Origin: Pseudomonadota bacterium
Lineage (GTDB): Archaea > Thermoplasmatota > SW-10-69-26 > JACQPN01 > JAJPHT01
DNA length: 64,000 nt
Assembly (NCBI GenBank): GCA_021325135.1
Contig: JAJPHT010000045.1
Coordinates: forward strand, 62,001 to 126,000
Direction: 5' to 3'
The notes under the pieces were generated by a model. That model was not told the DNA's origin. It saw nothing but the letters and a program-made list of their open reading frames with translations, and made no database searches. The translations under genes were made by a program, and so were the position numbers. Position 1 is the first letter of the stretch. Each line of letters opens with the position of its first letter. This document shows, piece after piece, positions 24,376-33,164 of this stretch.

Positions 24376-25929
24376 ATGGCCGTCCGCCGGCTGCTGCCCC
24401 TCCTGCTCCTCGTGGTCCTCCTGGCGCCCCTGGCGAGCGCGGAGGACGCGCCGGTCATCGTGGAGCGCGCGGACGCCGGGGGCCTCTCCGCCGACGTGGG
24501 GCAGGACGCGACGGCCGTGCTCGCGCTCTCGAACCTCAACCCGTCGACGGACTTCTACGTGAACGTCCACGTGGACGGCGCGCCGGGCTGGTCCGTGCGC
24601 GTGCAGCCCAACGACTTCCTGCTCCCGGTCCGTCCGGCGGCGGGGCGCGTGCCCACCAACGTGACCGTGACGTTCAGCGCGATGGAGCGGCCCCGCGCGG
24701 ACGCGGTCTTCCACGTGAACGTCAGCATCGTGAGCACCGCGACGGGCGCGCTCACGAGCGTCGTGCAGGACGTCGCCGTGGCCAACGCCGCGCCGCCCCT
24801 CGTGCTCGAGGCGTTCCAGAACCCGCTGGGCCCCCCGCTGGACAACGTGTGGGGCACGTTCCTCCTGGACATGGCCTTCTGGGTGGTCGCCTCCGTGGCG
24901 GCCGTCTTCGCGGGCAACTGGGTGATCCGCGTCGCCACGCTGCGCGCCGCCAAGTACGTCTCCACCGAGATGGCGCAGAAGCTCAGGCTGCCCCTCTTCC
25001 TCTTCGCGCTCTCGCTGGGCTTCTCGTCGAGCCTGCACGTGCTTCCGCGCAACTTCTTCACCGAGGAGGTCGCGCGCATCGCGCTGGCCATCGGCGTGGG
25101 CGTCTTCGGCCTCTACGTGCTCTACAAGCTCATGGACGCCGGGCTCTACTACTACGAGAAGGAGATCGCGCCGCGCACCGAGACGAAGATGGACGACGTG
25201 ATCATCCCCGTCGTGCGCAAGGTGGGCGTCGTCGTGCTCTGGGTCGTGGGCGGCGTGCTCACGCTGCGCCAGCTGGGCTGGGACCCGACGGTCATCTTCG
25301 CGGGCGCCTCCATCGCGGGCATCGTGATCGGTTTCGCCGCGCAGGACACGCTGGGCAACCTCTTCAGCGGCGTCTTCATCATGCTCGACCAGCCCTTCGT
25401 CGAGGGCGACGACATCATGCTGGAGACGGGCGAGACGGCGCGCGTGGAGACCATCGGCCTGCGCACGACGCGGCTTTACAACTACATGACGCACGAGAGC
25501 ATCATCGTGCCCAACAACGGCCTCGCGTCCAAGCGCATCGTCAACCACACGGGGCCCGACTCCAAGTACCGCCTCTCCGTGGACGTGGGCGCGGACTACG
25601 GCTCCGACCCCGAGACGGTGCGCCGCGTCCTCCTCCAGGTGGCGGAGGCGCACCCCAAGGTCCTCAAGGAGGCGCCCTGGGAGCCGCGCGTGCGCTTCAA
25701 GAGCTTCGGCGACTCCAGCCTGGACTTCACGCTGCGCGTCACGATCCCCGAGTTCAAGGACCGCAACGAGATCGCCTCCGACCTGCGCTTCGGCATCAAG
25801 AAGGCCTTCGAGCAGAACGGCATCGACATCCCCTTCCCCCACCGGACGCTCGTGGTCAAGGGCGACGGAGCGGCCAAGGTGCTCACGCCCTCCGTGGACT
25901 CCCCCGACGCTCCCCCGAAGAAGCGCTGA
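24376..25929 (+). CDS. MscS-family mechanosensitive channel with an N-terminal exported domain
   Basis: 517 residues. A signal peptide (1-21) precedes a beta-sandwich-like domain (about 25-145) with NFLLP-type strands and NxT sequons. Four hydrophobic helices lie between about 155 and 320. The pore-lining TM3 equivalent and beta domain follow: AGASIAGIVIGFAAQDTLGNLFSGVFIMLDQPFVEGD, then GLRTTRLYNYMTHESIIVPN, the MscS signature. The C-terminal alpha/beta domain ends near FPHRTLVVKG. It would release solutes upon osmotic downshock. The extra N-terminal domain of about 120 residues is unlike short bacterial MscS and may sense the cell surface. Confidence 0.88.
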   Translation: MAVRRLLPLLLLVVLLAPLASAEDAPVIVERADAGGLSADVGQDATAVLALSNLNPSTDFYVNVHVDGAPGWSVRVQPNDFLLPVRPAAGRVPTNVTVTFSAMERPRADAVFHVNVSIVSTATGALTSVVQDVAVANAAPPLVLEAFQNPLGPPLDNVWGTFLLDMAFWVVASVAAVFAGNWVIRVATLRAAKYVSTEMAQKLRLPLFLFALSLGFSSSLHVLPRNFFTEEVARIALAIGVGVFGLYVLYKLMDAGLYYYEKEIAPRTETKMDDVIIPVVRKVGVVVLWVVGGVLTLRQLGWDPTVIFAGASIAGIVIGFAAQDTLGNLFSGVFIMLDQPFVEGDDIMLETGETARVETIGLRTTRLYNYMTHESIIVPNNGLASKRIVNHTGPDSKYRLSVDVGADYGSDPETVRRVLLQVAEAHPKVLKEAPWEPRVRFKSFGDSSLDFTLRVTIPEFKDRNEIASDLRFGIKKAFEQNGIDIPFPHRTLVVKGDGAAKVLTPSVDSPDAPPKKR

Positions 25930-25939
25930 GCCCGCCGCT

Positions 25940-26077
25940 GCTTGCCTCCCTGGTCAAGGGTCCAAAGAACGCGATGAGCGCGAAGAGCGCCAAGGACGCG
26001 ACGAAAGGAGACTTCGCGACCTTGGCGCTCTTCGCGCTCTTTGCGTTCTTTGGACCCGCAAGACCAGCGAGGCAAGC
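25940..26077. repeat. 138-base near-perfect long hairpin
   Basis: Left arm GCTTGCCTCCCTGGTC, GGGTCCAAAGAACGC, GAGCGCGAAGAGCGCCAAGG and CGCGA is repeated as reverse complement in the right arm, ending GCAAGC at 26077, with only a few mismatches and a short loop around 26005-26012. Lies between the MscS and glycosyltransferase genes. It could be a MITE-like element, a transcription terminator or a structured RNA. Confidence 0.85.
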
Positions 26078-26152
26078 CATTCGGGCTCGGGCGCGTTCGC
26101 GCGTTGATCCAAAAGCGCCAACCTGCCGCAGGCTGCCGGGGGCGCGACGCCC

Positions 26153-27781
26153 ATGGAGTCCGTGTCCCATCGCCCTGCGAGCAAGCTTGCCTGGAGGGAC
26201 CTCCGGTGGGGCGCGCTCCTGAAGCACGCCTGGCTGCTGCCCATCCTCGCCCTCGCGCTCTGGCTGCGCCTCGCGGGTATCGGCGACCACCACCTCTACG
26301 GCGACGAGGCCGAGTACGCCATCGTCGCGCGCTACCTCAGCCGCGACTTCCTGTTCCTCTCCTACCCCGCCATCGATCCGTTCTCGACGGCTCCGTTCGT
26401 CTCGCAGCCGCCGCTGCTCCTCTACGTGACGGCGCTCTTCATGCGCGTCATGGGGCCCACCGACATGGCGGCGCTCCTGCCGCCCATCCTCTTCGGCACG
26501 GCGACCGTGGCCGTCACCTACGCGCTGGGCAACCGGCTGGGCGGCCGCTTCGTGGGCCTCGCCGCCGCGGCGGTCATCGCGGTGCTGCCCTTCCACGTGC
26601 AGATGAGCCGCCGCGCGATGCTCGACTCGGGGTTCGTCTTCTTCGTCGCGCTCACGGCGTACTTCCTCGTGCGCTGGCTCCAGACGCGCACGCGCGGCTC
26701 GGCGCTGGGCGTGGGCATCGCGGGCGCGTGCGCCGCGCTGGCGAAGCTCCCCGGCGTGCTGATCCTCTTCGTGGCCGCCATCGCGTTCGTCGCCGCGGTG
26801 GGCCTCGTCGTCGCGCGCCGCGCGCGCGGCAAGGCCACGCCCGCCGAGGTGCGCGAGACGCTGGTGCAGGGGGGCCTGGGCGTGGCGCCTGTCGTCGTGG
26901 GCGCGCTCCTCTACCTCGCGCTCCTCTGGAAGCTCCAGGCCATCACGAACCTCTGGGTGAAGCTCATCTGGCAGGCGGGCCGCGTCAACACCGCCAGCGC
27001 CGCCTTCGTGGACGTCGCGCAGCAGACGCGCGACTGGTCGTGGTACCTCACCGACCCCAAGTTCAGCTTCGGCGCCGAGTTCGGCCGCCCGATCCTCGTG
27101 CTGGGCCTCCTTGGCCTGGCCATCGGGCTCGCCCGCTTCCTGAGGCGCCCCGCCGCGCGCCTGGAGCACCTCGTCGCGCCCCTGGCGGCCGTCGTCATGG
27201 CGGCGTTCTTCTTCTACAGCGACCGCAAGGAGGGGTTCTACCTCCTGCCCTTCGCGCCCTTCCTCGCGCTGGGCGTCGGCTTCGCGGGCGCCGCGCTGCG
27301 CGACCTGCTCGCGTGGGCGAACATCCGCCTCACGCGCGACGGGGCGCCGCGCTTCGCCCCCATCGCCATCGGCGTCGCGGCCATCCTCGTCGCGGTGCCC
27401 GCCTACGGCGCCGCCAACGACAGCTATCACATCTTCGCCCTGGGCGAGTCGCAGGAGAAGTACCTGGGCGAGGGCACGCAGGAGGCGGCGGACTACATCC
27501 ACCAGCACGATCCCGACGCCATCCAGTACGGCACGCTCCTGGGCCGCTTCACGCTCTACTGGTACAACGAGCAGCCCGCGTACCACTGGTACGTCGACCA
27601 CACGTTCGTCGAGAGCCAGATCGAGGCGGGCCACCTCAAGTACGTCGTCAAGGACAACTACATCGGCCTGCCCTTCGACGACCAGTACCTCAACGACCTC
27701 ATCAACCAGCACCACGGCAAGCTCGTGGCGGAGTACCACCACGGATGGGGCAAGGTGCAGGTGTTCGAGGTATCGCCCTGA
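26153..27781 (+). CDS. GT39/ArnT-like membrane glycosyltransferase
   Basis: 542 residues with about a dozen hydrophobic helices (the first near 30-45) and a soluble C-terminal part (about 430-542). The first extracytoplasmic loop has the YGDEAEYA motif. Its acidic pair is the catalytic feature of dolichol-phosphate-mannose-type and ArnT-type transferases (PMT_2 family). RRAMLDSGFVFF follows, as in that family. It would move a sugar from a polyprenyl-phosphate donor to a protein or lipid outside the membrane, consistent with archaeal surface glycosylation. Acceptor and sugar are unknown. Confidence 0.8.
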   Translation: MESVSHRPASKLAWRDLRWGALLKHAWLLPILALALWLRLAGIGDHHLYGDEAEYAIVARYLSRDFLFLSYPAIDPFSTAPFVSQPPLLLYVTALFMRVMGPTDMAALLPPILFGTATVAVTYALGNRLGGRFVGLAAAAVIAVLPFHVQMSRRAMLDSGFVFFVALTAYFLVRWLQTRTRGSALGVGIAGACAALAKLPGVLILFVAAIAFVAAVGLVVARRARGKATPAEVRETLVQGGLGVAPVVVGALLYLALLWKLQAITNLWVKLIWQAGRVNTASAAFVDVAQQTRDWSWYLTDPKFSFGAEFGRPILVLGLLGLAIGLARFLRRPAARLEHLVAPLAAVVMAAFFFYSDRKEGFYLLPFAPFLALGVGFAGAALRDLLAWANIRLTRDGAPRFAPIAIGVAAILVAVPAYGAANDSYHIFALGESQEKYLGEGTQEAADYIHQHDPDAIQYGTLLGRFTLYWYNEQPAYHWYVDHTFVESQIEAGHLKYVVKDNYIGLPFDDQYLNDLINQHHGKLVAEYHHGWGKVQVFEVSP

Positions 27782-27784
27782 AAC

Positions 27785-27853
27785 AAACGGTCGTCGCGCG
27801 CGCCGCAGCGCGCGCACCCACGGGGGTTTCAGGGGGCGAAGCCCCCTGACGTG
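27785..27853. repeat. Family B palindromic repeat, copy 1 (single arm)
   Basis: Contains GTCGCGCGCGCCGCAGCGCGCGC, then ACGGGGGTTTCAGGGGGCGAAGCCCCCTGACGT. These are the GC hairpin and the CAGGGGGC...GCCCCCTGACGT block that recur at 35929 and 47790. Confidence 0.55.
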
Positions 27854-28014
27854 AAGCCCCGCTCCAGCCGACGGCCAAACTCGGGGATTTTTCTCGGCCT
27901 CGCGCGCGGGCGTTCGCGCCTGGAGAATCCCCTCGCGGAGCCCGCGCACGAGGGCCCATCACCCGCTCGCCACGACTGGGCAACGTCCAAGCGAGGGGAC
28001 TCCGATCCCGCTTC

Positions 28015-28332
28015 GTGGACTGGCGCGTCGCGGTGAAGCCCGCCAAGGGGGGCTGCGCGCTGGAGGTGGAGGTCGTGCCCGGCAGCCGCGAGAGCCGCTT
28101 CCCCGCGGGCTTCAACGCATGGCGCGGGCGCCTGGAGGCGAAGGTCCGCGCGCCCCCGGAGGAGGGGCAGGCCAACGCGGAATTGGTGGGCCTCGTCGCC
28201 GACGCGCTGGGCGTCCCGGCCTCGTGTGTGCGCGTGGGGGCCGGCGCGACCTCGCGCCGCAAGACGCTGCACGTCGAAGGGCTCGCGCCGCAGGAAGCGG
28301 CCGCGCGCCTCGCCGCAACGATGGGGCCCTAG
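28015..28332 (+). CDS. DUF167/YggU family protein
   Basis: 105 residues with the family hallmark KVRAPPEEGQANAELVGLVADALGV and the strand LEVEVVPGSRES before it. DUF167 proteins are small alpha/beta proteins found in all domains; their biochemical role is unknown. The start at GTG 28015 gives VDWRVAVKPAKGGCALEVEV, typical for the family. The stop overlaps the stop of the convergent FG-GAP gene by three bases. Confidence 0.85.
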   Translation: MDWRVAVKPAKGGCALEVEVVPGSRESRFPAGFNAWRGRLEAKVRAPPEEGQANAELVGLVADALGVPASCVRVGAGATSRRKTLHVEGLAPQEAAARLAATMGP

Positions 28333-29732
28333 GTCGCACCCCAGCCCGGGAACGCGGCGCGCAGGGGCTGGCTGCCGTGCCAGACCTGGAGCGCGCCGCC
28401 CGAGGCGTTGACGGCGGCCACCATGCCGAAGGTGCCATCGCCCCAGAGGTCGCCCACGGCGACGCCGCTGCGCGTGACGGGGGGCGTCGCCAGGAAGCCC
28501 TTCACGCCGCCTCCGGCCAGGTCGAGGAGGAGCAGCCCCGTCCGCCCGTCCTTCGTGCCCGGCGCGATCACCACCTGCTTGCCGTCGCCCCGCACGTCCG
28601 CGACGGCGAAGTCCTTGTTGCTCTCCGCGGCGTTGAGGTCGCGGTGCCAGATCTCCTTGCCCGTCGCGGAGAAGAGGAACGCATGGCCGGGCCCGACGCG
28701 CTCAAAGTTGCCGGGCTTGTGGCCGATGGTGTTCCAGTCGCCGCCCAGGATCACGGGCCGGCCCCCGACGCTGAGCACGATGGGCCGCGTGTGCGTGAGG
28801 GGCGCGCCCCACGAGGGCTGGGCCTTCCAGAGGAGCTGCCCGTTGGGGCTCACGGCGAAGAGGACGAAGTGGTCCCGCGTGAAGTCGGTCGCGTCGTGCG
28901 CGTCGCGGGCGCCGAAGACGACCTCCGGGTGCCCGTCGCCGGTGAGGTCGGCCAGCGTGGGCGCGGCGGGAATGCTCGCGGGCGTGACGTAGGCCGAGGC
29001 GCGGAACGTCCAGCGCGTGGCGCCCGTCGCGCCGTTGAGCGCGTAGACGGTCCCCGCGTCGTTGGCGACGACCACCTCGCGCCTCCCGTCGCCGTCGAGG
29101 TCCCCGACGCTGGGCGACGCGTGGCCGCCGGGGATGGCGCGGGCCCAGAGCGTCGTGCCGTTGGCCCTCACGGCGAAGACCCCCGTCTCCTCCGTGACCA
29201 CCACGACGTCGAGCTTGCCGTCGCCGTCCAAGTCCGCGACGACGGGCGTCGCGTCCATGGTGGTGAAGGACTGGTACGGGTTGTAGCGATGCTCCCAGAC
29301 CTTGACGAAGGCCAGGTGCGTCGCGTTGCTGGCCGCCGGGCTCACCTCGAAGCGCACGACCACCGCGGCCGTGTCGGCGACGACCACGTCGAGGCGGCCG
29401 TTGCCATCGAGGTCGGCCACGACGGGCGCGTTGATGGGCCCGCTGACCCCTTCGAAGGAGTAGCACGCCGACGTGCAGCCCGCGTTCCCTGGCGCGAACC
29501 GGGCGAGCACGGCTCCGGTCGCGGGGCTCACGACGTACACGCTGCCATCGTCGCTCTGCACGACGGCCTCGGGGCGCCGGTCCCCGTTGAAGTCCGCCAG
29601 GGCGATCTGGAGGCCGTTGAACGGTCCGGCGCCCGGCGAGATCGTCCGTTGCAGGCTCGCCGTGGCCGCGGCCGGGGGGCTCGCCAGCAGGCCTGCCAGA
29701 AGCAGGATCGGGACCGATCGTCGGAAGAGCAT
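28329..29732 (-). CDS. Secreted FG-GAP/VCBS beta-propeller protein
   Basis: 467 residues with a signal peptide (1-24). Several repeats of the form VVADLDGDGKLDVVV appear (for example near residues 110, 160, 205 and 250), and these are calcium-binding FG-GAP blades. Blades mix with PQQ-like phrases such as VYALNGATGATRW. The whole protein is probably a seven-bladed propeller on the cell surface, with a binding or adhesion role. No enzyme motif is present. ATG 29732 is used; the long upstream open frame has no signal peptide and is likely chance. Confidence 0.8.
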   Translation of the reverse strand: MLFRRSVPILLLAGLLASPPAAATASLQRTISPGAGPFNGLQIALADFNGDRRPEAVVQSDDGSVYVVSPATGAVLARFAPGNAGCTSACYSFEGVSGPINAPVVADLDGNGRLDVVVADTAAVVVRFEVSPAASNATHLAFVKVWEHRYNPYQSFTTMDATPVVADLDGDGKLDVVVVTEETGVFAVRANGTTLWARAIPGGHASPSVGDLDGDGRREVVVANDAGTVYALNGATGATRWTFRASAYVTPASIPAAPTLADLTGDGHPEVVFGARDAHDATDFTRDHFVLFAVSPNGQLLWKAQPSWGAPLTHTRPIVLSVGGRPVILGGDWNTIGHKPGNFERVGPGHAFLFSATGKEIWHRDLNAAESNKDFAVADVRGDGKQVVIAPGTKDGRTGLLLLDLAGGGVKGFLATPPVTRSGVAVGDLWGDGTFGMVAAVNASGGALQVWHGSQPLRAAFPGWGAT

Positions 29733-30032
29733 GGCATACTTCCGTGCAGGCGGCGGCTTGGCAACTCTGGAACACGACGCCCACGCCGGGCTCCGGCCGC
29801 TTGGCAAAGGTTTTAACACCCGAGCCGGCATGGGCGGCGCGAACCGGGAGACCCCGCGTCTCCTCGTCCACCATTCACCATCCTTCGGACGTGATGGGCC
29901 TCGGCCCGCGTCCGCGTATGCCCCCTTCCTTGGGCAGGCGACCCGGCGAACCGCGCCGGCGACCTCCGCGGCCTGGCACCCTGGCCCCAGTGGAGCCGAT
30001 CCTGCGGCGTGCCCGGTTCCAGGAGACACACG
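29733..30032. promoter_or_regulatory. 300-base divergent promoter region with long dnaG leader
   Basis: A GGTTTTAACACC element at 29809-29820 is near palindromic (GTTTTAAC) and could serve as a TATA box for both the FG-GAP gene and dnaG. If so, the dnaG mRNA carries an untranslated leader of about 190 bases, unusual beside the many leaderless genes here. CAGGAGACAC at 30020 gives a good Shine-Dalgarno site for ATG 30033. Confidence 0.45.
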
Positions 30033-31745
30033 ATGTCCAACTCCACCAACATCGACCCGACCACGACCAAGTATCTCATCCGGGCCTCCATCGCCGCCGA
30101 GGGCGTCATCGAGAAGCCCGACGTCGTGGGCGCCATCTTCGGCCAGACCGAGGGGCTCCTCGGCGAGGACCTGGACCTGCGCGACCTCCAGAAGAGCGGC
30201 CGCATCGGCCGCATCGAGGTCATCATCGACTCCAAGAAGGGCAAGAGCACGGGCGACATCCACCTGCCCTCTTCGCTCGACAAGGTCGAGACCGCCATCC
30301 TCGCGGCCGCGCTGGAGAGCATCGACCGCGTGGGCCCCGCCAAGGCGGAGATCAAGGTCCGCGGCATCGAGGACGTGCGCAGCGTGAAGCGCGACGCCGT
30401 CATCGCCCGCGCCCGCGAGCTTCTCGCCACCATGGGCGAGATGGGCCAGGGCGAGAGCGCCTCCATCATGGAGGCCGTGCGCGACTCCGTGCGCGTCGAG
30501 GACATGGTCAGCTACGGCCCCGACCGCCTCCCCGCCGGCCCCAACGTGAGCAAGTCCGACTCCATCATCGTCGTGGAGGGGCGCAACGACGTCGCGAACC
30601 TCCTCAAGCACGGCATCAAGAACGCCATCGCGGTCGAGGGCACCAACGTTCCCAAGACCATCATCGACCTCTGCAAGGACAAGAGCGCCATCGCGTTCGT
30701 GGACGGCGACCGCGGCGGCGAGCTGATCCTCAAGGAGCTTCTCCAAGTCGCCGAGATCGACTTCCTCGCCCGCGCGCCCCGCGCCCACGAGGTCGAGGAG
30801 CTGACGCAGAAGCAGCTCATCAAGGCCCTGCGCAACAAGATCCCCGCGGACCAGTTCACCGAGCTCTACTCCCTGGAGCAGGGCCGCGCCCGCGACACGC
30901 GCGACAACCCCCGCGGCGGCGACCGCCGCGGCCGCCCCTCGGGCCGCGGCCACCCCGCCGACGCCGAGGAGGACGAGGACGAGGACGTCGACCTCACCTC
31001 CCCCATCGAGGGCGTCGACATGACGCCCATGGTGCAGCCCCAGCGCCGCGAGCAGCCGCGCCAGGAGCGCCGCGAGGAGCGCGCGCCCCGCGAGGACCGC
31101 GAGGAGCGCCGCGACGACCGCCGCCGCGAGGAGCGCGGCGAGCGGCGCGACCGCGGCGAGCGCCGCGACGAGCGCGGCCCGCGCGAGGACCGCCGCGAGC
31201 CCCGCGAGGAGCGCATGCCGCGCGAGGAGCGCGAGCGCGAGGCGCCCCGTGAAGAGCGTCGCCCCCGCGAGGAGCGCCGCGAGCGCAGGCCCGCCGAGGA
31301 CGCCGACGCGCGCCCCCGTGCCGAGCAGCGCCGCCCCGTGGAGGACGCCGAGGAGCGTCCGGCCGAGCGCCGCGCCCCGCGCGAGCCCGTCGAGGAGCCC
31401 GCGGCCGCCGAGATGGCGGAGCCCGCCGAGCCCGCCCGCCCCAAGGGCGACCGCGAGGGCAAGTACCTCGCGATCCTGGAGGAGCTCAGCGGCAAGCTGC
31501 AGGCCGTCATGCTCAACGACGCCTTCGAGCGCGTCGGCGACAAGGTGGCCGTGCGCGACCTCGCGGACACGCTGAAGAAGGACACGCCCGGCGTCACGCA
31601 GGTCGTCTTCGACGGCGTCGTCACGCAGCGCCTCATCGACATCGCGATGGACAAGAAGATCGCGACCCTCGTGGGCGTCAAGACGGGCAACATCACCAAG
31701 AAGCCCGCCGGCGTCGAAGTGGTGACCCGCGCGGACCTCGCCTAG
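30033..31745 (+). CDS. dnaG: Archaeal DnaG-like primase with an expanded charged linker
   Basis: 570 residues. The N-terminal archaeal domain (TTKYLIRASI...GVIEKPDVVGAIFGQTEGL) is followed by the Toprim domain: SIIVVEGRNDVANLL with E182, and FVDGDRGGELI with D224 and D226. The C-terminal domain starts near 476 (REGKYLAILEELSGKLQAV). Archaeal DnaG is a subunit of the RNA exosome and has primase activity. Normal family proteins are about 400-450 residues. Here residues about 284-475 are a low-complexity linker rich in REE, RED and RRD repeats. The start is supported by AGGAGACAC before ATG 30033. Confidence 0.92.
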   Translation: MSNSTNIDPTTTKYLIRASIAAEGVIEKPDVVGAIFGQTEGLLGEDLDLRDLQKSGRIGRIEVIIDSKKGKSTGDIHLPSSLDKVETAILAAALESIDRVGPAKAEIKVRGIEDVRSVKRDAVIARARELLATMGEMGQGESASIMEAVRDSVRVEDMVSYGPDRLPAGPNVSKSDSIIVVEGRNDVANLLKHGIKNAIAVEGTNVPKTIIDLCKDKSAIAFVDGDRGGELILKELLQVAEIDFLARAPRAHEVEELTQKQLIKALRNKIPADQFTELYSLEQGRARDTRDNPRGGDRRGRPSGRGHPADAEEDEDEDVDLTSPIEGVDMTPMVQPQRREQPRQERREERAPREDREERRDDRRREERGERRDRGERRDERGPREDRREPREERMPREEREREAPREERRPREERRERRPAEDADARPRAEQRRPVEDAEERPAERRAPREPVEEPAAAEMAEPAEPARPKGDREGKYLAILEELSGKLQAVMLNDAFERVGDKVAVRDLADTLKKDTPGVTQVVFDGVVTQRLIDIAMDKKIATLVGVKTGNITKKPAGVEVVTRADLA

Positions 31746-32204
31746 GCGAGGTCAAGGGCGGGTCGCGAGGGGCTTCGGCCGCCTCGTGACCTGCCCCTCC
31801 GCGGGGCCCCTGGCGAGCAGCCGCGGGCCCCCTTTGTTCTCCTATCCTCTTTCTGGCTAGCCCGGCGTCAGCTTCAAGTCCGGCTGCCCAAGTGGCGCCT
31901 CCGTCGTCCGTCCGGCGCTGACAGGCTCCCTGCCGGCACGCGGTCGTCCATCGGGTCGCTACCTTCCTCTGCTTCCAGTGCGCTCTTTATGTGCCCGAAA
32001 CGGGTCCGTCGGGAGGAGGTCAACCGGGCCGGATTTCCGTCGCCGCGGCGACAATTCGTCGTGTCTGTCGTTGTCATGCACGGAAAACAACCTGAAAACC
32101 GGATTCATGACGTTGGCAACATAAGGCCCATGACCGGGCGACGTGGATTTCCATTGCATCCGGCGGAACGACGGGCCTGGCACCAAGGTTTATCTACCCT
32201 CGGG
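31746..32204. other. About 460-base gene-free region with lower G+C
   Basis: Visibly less G/C-rich than the surroundings, with A-rich stretches such as GGAAAACAACCTGAAAACC near 32080. The pyrimidine-rich TTTGTTCTCCTATCCTCTTTC (31831-31851) may be a terminator for dnaG. Two overlapping ORFs of about 75 codons on opposite strands (31989-32210 and 31959-32186) have no recognisable features. A non-coding RNA is possible but I could not identify one. Confidence 0.45.
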
Positions 32205-32212
32205 TTTTAATA
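32205..32212 (+). promoter_or_regulatory. TATA box (TTTTAATA)
   Basis: Centre about 26 bases before ATG 32234 of the UPF0058 gene, so a leaderless transcript is expected. A second A/T-rich box (GTTTATCTA) lies at 32188-32196. Confidence 0.65.
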
Positions 32213-32233
32213 GGGGTGCAACGGGTGGGTTCG

Positions 32234-32521
32234 ATGCAGAAGGATGAACTGATCCAAATGCACACCCTGCTTTGCCAGATCAAGAACCACCTGCAGAGCA
32301 CCGGTGTCGTGAACGGCGACTCCTTCGTGGAGTACGAAAACCTCGGCATTTCCCCGGTGCACGTGCACCGCTCCAAGGGCGACCACAAGCGCGCCATCTT
32401 CCTCCTCGGGAAGGAGTTGGCCCAGTTCGCCTCCCGGGGCGAGCTTTCCGGCCCCGCGCTGGTGAGCAGCCGCTTCGCCGCCCTGGCCGCCAACCGCGAG
32501 CGCGTGGCGGCGCGGCTTTGA
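32234..32521 (+). CDS. UPF0058 family protein
   Basis: 95 residues. MQKDELIQMHTLLCQIKNHL at the N-terminus and ISPVHVHRSKGDHKRAIFLLGKELA in the middle are the signature of UPF0058, a small family restricted to archaea, mostly Euryarchaeota. The two His in PVHVHRSK could bind metal. The function is unknown, but wide conservation suggests a housekeeping or regulatory role. Its own promoter and leaderless start suggest independent expression. It is a useful marker for the archaeal origin of the window. Confidence 0.88.
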   Translation: MQKDELIQMHTLLCQIKNHLQSTGVVNGDSFVEYENLGISPVHVHRSKGDHKRAIFLLGKELAQFASRGELSGPALVSSRFAALAANRERVAARL

Positions 32522-32659
32522 CGTTGACCTGTCAATCTTTTGGCGGAGGTGGGCGCAGGTGCGCGCACGTCGTCCCGCCCGCGCTCTCTTGACCCGACCC
32601 GGGAGCTTGTGGGCCTACGTCCGCCCTCTTATGCGCACGTCCCCGCAGCCGGTCCGTCC

Positions 32660-33103
32660 TCACGCGATGAGCTTCGTCATGAGGTAAGCATCCTCCCCGT
32701 CGGCGTAGTACTTCGGGAGGATCTTCCTCTTCTCGAACCCCAGCCGCTCGTAGAGCCGGATCGCGTTCTCGTTGGTGACGCGCACCTCCAGGTTGATGCG
32801 GCGGATGGCGCGGTGGAGGAACCGCTCCTCGAACAGCTTGACCAGCCGCGCGCCGATGCCCTTGCCGCGGGCGCGCTCGTCGACGGCGAGGATGAGGATG
32901 CGCGCTTCGTAGGCGCGCTCGATGACGCCCAGGAGGAAGCCTTCGATGCCCTCCTTGCTCTCGCAGACGATGAAGCCCTCGGGGTAGAGGTCACCCAGCT
33001 GGAGGAAGAGGCCGCCGTCGTAGCTCTCGTTGAGGCTCCGGTTCGCGAGGCGCACCACCTCGAAGAGGTCGTCGTGCTCGAAGTTGCGGAAGTGGAGCAG
33101 CAC
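32660..33103 (-). CDS. rimI: RimI-like GNAT N-acetyltransferase
   Basis: 147 residues from GTG 33103. The acetyl-CoA loop VDERARGKGIGARLVKLFEE is present (R/Q-x-x-G-x-G/A motif), and INLEVRVTNENAIRLYERLGFEKR with the final YYADGEDAYLM matches RimI/NAA10-type protein N-terminal acetyltransferases. In archaea these enzymes acetylate protein N-termini, including Ser, Thr and Ala. No ATG is available upstream, and the GTG gives the normal family length. It is divergent from the UPF0146 gene with 61 bases between starts. Confidence 0.83.
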   Translation of the reverse strand: MLLHFRNFEHDDLFEVVRLANRSLNESYDGGLFLQLGDLYPEGFIVCESKEGIEGFLLGVIERAYEARILILAVDERARGKGIGARLVKLFEERFLHRAIRRINLEVRVTNENAIRLYERLGFEKRKILPKYYADGEDAYLMTKLIA

Positions 33104-33164
33104 GTCACGGGGCGATGCGCGGCCCTGCCCGTTGGCTTTTTCGGTCTTGGGGCGCTCGCGTCGC

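Noticed and set aside
25883..27949. 688-codon open frame on the minus strand opposite the glycosyltransferase
   Set aside because: Low-complexity Arg/Glu/Asp/His composition without domains; the plus strand has a clear membrane enzyme.
29830..30387. Out-of-frame ORF starting upstream of and overlapping dnaG
   Set aside because: Its sequence turns into Arg/Ser/Pro-rich shadow composition within dnaG and it lacks a ribosome site.
31959..32210. Two overlapping frames of about 75 codons on opposite strands
   Set aside because: No homology, no ribosome site and no conserved features; coding potential cannot be shown.
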